Source: Spirochaetota bacterium (GTDB lineage: Bacteria; Spirochaetota; UBA4802; JAFGJZ01). From it: a stretch of 39,888 nt of DNA. This document shows, one piece after another, positions 38,438 to 39,888 of this stretch. The stretch covers positions 1 to 39,888 of the forward strand of contig JAFGJZ010000127.1 in NCBI GenBank assembly GCA_016928815.1, read 5' to 3'. The number at the start of each line of letters is the position of its first letter. The first letter of the stretch is position 1. The position numbers were made by a program, and so were the translations under genes. The notes beneath the pieces were generated by a model. The model saw only the letters and a list, made by a program, of their open reading frames with translations. It ran no database searches and was not told where the DNA came from.

Positions 38438-39541
38438 ATGAGTGAGGTCATTTACTGGGATTTTGATAGTGTTGAAGAATTTATGAGGGACGGTTTCATG
38501 GCAATCGGTACACCGGCTGAAGAAGCTGAAATCTGTGCCAATGTGCTTATTGAAGCTGATAAAAGAGGAATTGATTCGCATGGAGTAGGGCGTTTTAAAC
38601 CGATTTATCTTGACCGTATCTGGGCCGGAACACAGAATCCGAAAACGAAATTTGAAATTGTAAAAGAAACTGAAACGACTGTTGTAATAGACGGAAATAA
38701 CGGTATGGGGCATTATATAGCCAACCGTGCCAACAATATGGCAATAGAAAAAGCAAAAAAATACGGTGTAGGCATTGCAGCAGTCCGTAATTCAACACAT
38801 TACGGAGCTGCCTGTTACTATCCTTTAAAAGCGATAGCCCGGGGATGTTTCGGTATGACCTGCACCAATGCCCGTCCTTCAATTGCACCTACCTGGGGGG
38901 TTGAAAACATGCTTGGGACAAATCCCATGACATGGGGCTTTCCGACAGACGAAGCTTTTCCTTTTGTTCTCGACTGTGCTACATCCGTTACCCAGCGGGG
39001 AAAAATTGAATTATACGGACGGCTTGACAAGGACCTTCCTGACGGATGGGTAATCGGAGAAGAGGGAAAATACCGCAACGATACGAAACAGGTTCTCGAG
39101 GATCTGACAAAGGGAAAAGCGGCATTAACGCCTCTTGGAGGTCTGGGTGAACTTACCGGCGGATACAAGGGTTACGGATACTCGGTTGTTGTTGAAATTC
39201 TGTCTGCAGCGTTGAGTGATGCTGATTTTCTGAAAAAACTGAACGGAACAGATTCAGACGGTAAACAAATCCCTATCCTTTTAGGGCATTTTTTCATGGC
39301 GGTTGATATTGAAAGATTTATTAAGCTTGATAGATTCAAACAGATAACCGGCGACATGTGCAGACAGCTCAGAAATTCTAAAAAGGCACCCGGTCAGAAA
39401 AGAATCTGGACTCCTGGCGAGAAAGAATATGATGTATGGCTCGAGAGGAAAAGTAAGGGAGTACCTTTTAATGATGCTCTTAAAAAATCATTCAAAGAAG
39501 TAAAAGATAGACTGAATCTTCCGCATAAACTTCCATTTTAG
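38438..39541 (+). CDS. Ldh2/MDH2-family NAD(P)-dependent oxidoreductase (malate/L-lactate dehydrogenase)
   Basis: ADKRGIDSHGVGRF, VRNSTHYGAACYYP, TNARPSIAPTWGVENMLGTNPMTWGFPT; SD aggagg. Confidence 0.93.
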   Translation: MSEVIYWDFDSVEEFMRDGFMAIGTPAEEAEICANVLIEADKRGIDSHGVGRFKPIYLDRIWAGTQNPKTKFEIVKETETTVVIDGNNGMGHYIANRANNMAIEKAKKYGVGIAAVRNSTHYGAACYYPLKAIARGCFGMTCTNARPSIAPTWGVENMLGTNPMTWGFPTDEAFPFVLDCATSVTQRGKIELYGRLDKDLPDGWVIGEEGKYRNDTKQVLEDLTKGKAALTPLGGLGELTGGYKGYGYSVVVEILSAALSDADFLKKLNGTDSDGKQIPILLGHFFMAVDIERFIKLDRFKQITGDMCRQLRNSKKAPGQKRIWTPGEKEYDVWLERKSKGVPFNDALKKSFKEVKDRLNLPHKLPF

Positions 39542-39678
39542 GGGACAGATTCACACGGGGCAGCTTTTTTTTTATTTTGCTTGTACTTCAAGAATATCTG
39601 TTGTATGTTTGCCGGAATTCAGTTGTTGTTTTAAGACTGTCTCATACGCGAAATCAATTTCAGGGATATGAATATTTT

Positions 39679-39888
39679 ATGAAAAAAATCATTTTTATAA
39701 TCAGTATTTTTATTCTAATTTCAGGATGTTCTGCTCCTCAGACAAAAAACAGTTCCGTTAAAGGAGCTTCATCGGAACCGTCTGTTACCTTTGAGGGTCC
39801 GTATTCTCTATGGGGAGATCAATGGGCATATAGGTTTTCGACCGTTAATAAATGGGTCATGCAGTGGGAGGATGCCTACAAGTATGAA
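39679..39888 (+). CDS. Lipoprotein N-terminus, truncated by the window edge
   Basis: MKKIIFIISIFILISGCSAPQTKNSSVKG...; frame open to the last base. Confidence 0.75.
   Translation, partial: MKKIIFIISIFILISGCSAPQTKNSSVKGASSEPSVTFEGPYSLWGDQWAYRFSTVNKWVMQWEDAYKYE

Noticed and set aside
38222-38713. 163-aa minus-strand ORF spanning the zinc-ribbon/Ldh2 intergenic region
   Set aside because: Overlaps the promoter, SD and start of the Ldh2 gene; Phe-rich antisense translation.
1-39888. tRNA, rRNA, prophage and toxin-antitoxin or defence cassettes
   Set aside because: None could be supported on reading the sequence; no tRNA cloverleaf, structural phage gene or recognisable TA pair was identified, though small RNAs cannot be excluded without a computed search.

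Overview
This is an AT-rich chromosomal window that looks spirochaete-like (an inference from protein style; no rRNA or marker gene is present). It carries about 33 supportable genes. From left to right: the 5' end of a probable IS transposase with an adjacent possibly truncated ORF; a ketopantoate-reductase-like gene and a beta-propeller-like gene; a GGDEF diguanylate cyclase; a LacI/ABC-transporter/GH31 alpha-xylosidase locus with CG-centred operator candidates; a run of secreted and envelope proteins (FN3/beta-barrel, DUF1566-like lipoprotein, a large HEYTH-motif/TolB-propeller/barrel protein); a UPF0158 gene; a PadR/HAAS/DUF4097 operon; an FGGY kinase; an MCP, ExoIII and ECF sigma region; several small exported proteins; a class III nucleotide cyclase; an EndoQ-like PHP nuclease; a DAC-domain (c-di-AMP cyclase-like) protein; a zinc-ribbon membrane protein; an Ldh2/malate-type dehydrogenase; and a truncated lipoprotein. 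The most notable observation is a pair of homologous STAS-domain genes, at 23664-24011 and 26588-26941, both on the minus strand. Neither appears to have a usable ATG/GTG/TTG start. Both reading frames instead begin at an ATC codon placed 7-8 nt after a Shine-Dalgarno-like sequence, and the two proteins align from that ATC. The ORF track misses the first completely and truncates the second. Other points of interest are a densely structured intergenic segment (31160-31415), a degenerate 12-bp minisatellite (21932-22012), three different nucleotide-second-messenger cyclase families in one window, and a degenerate RHR motif in the DAC protein.
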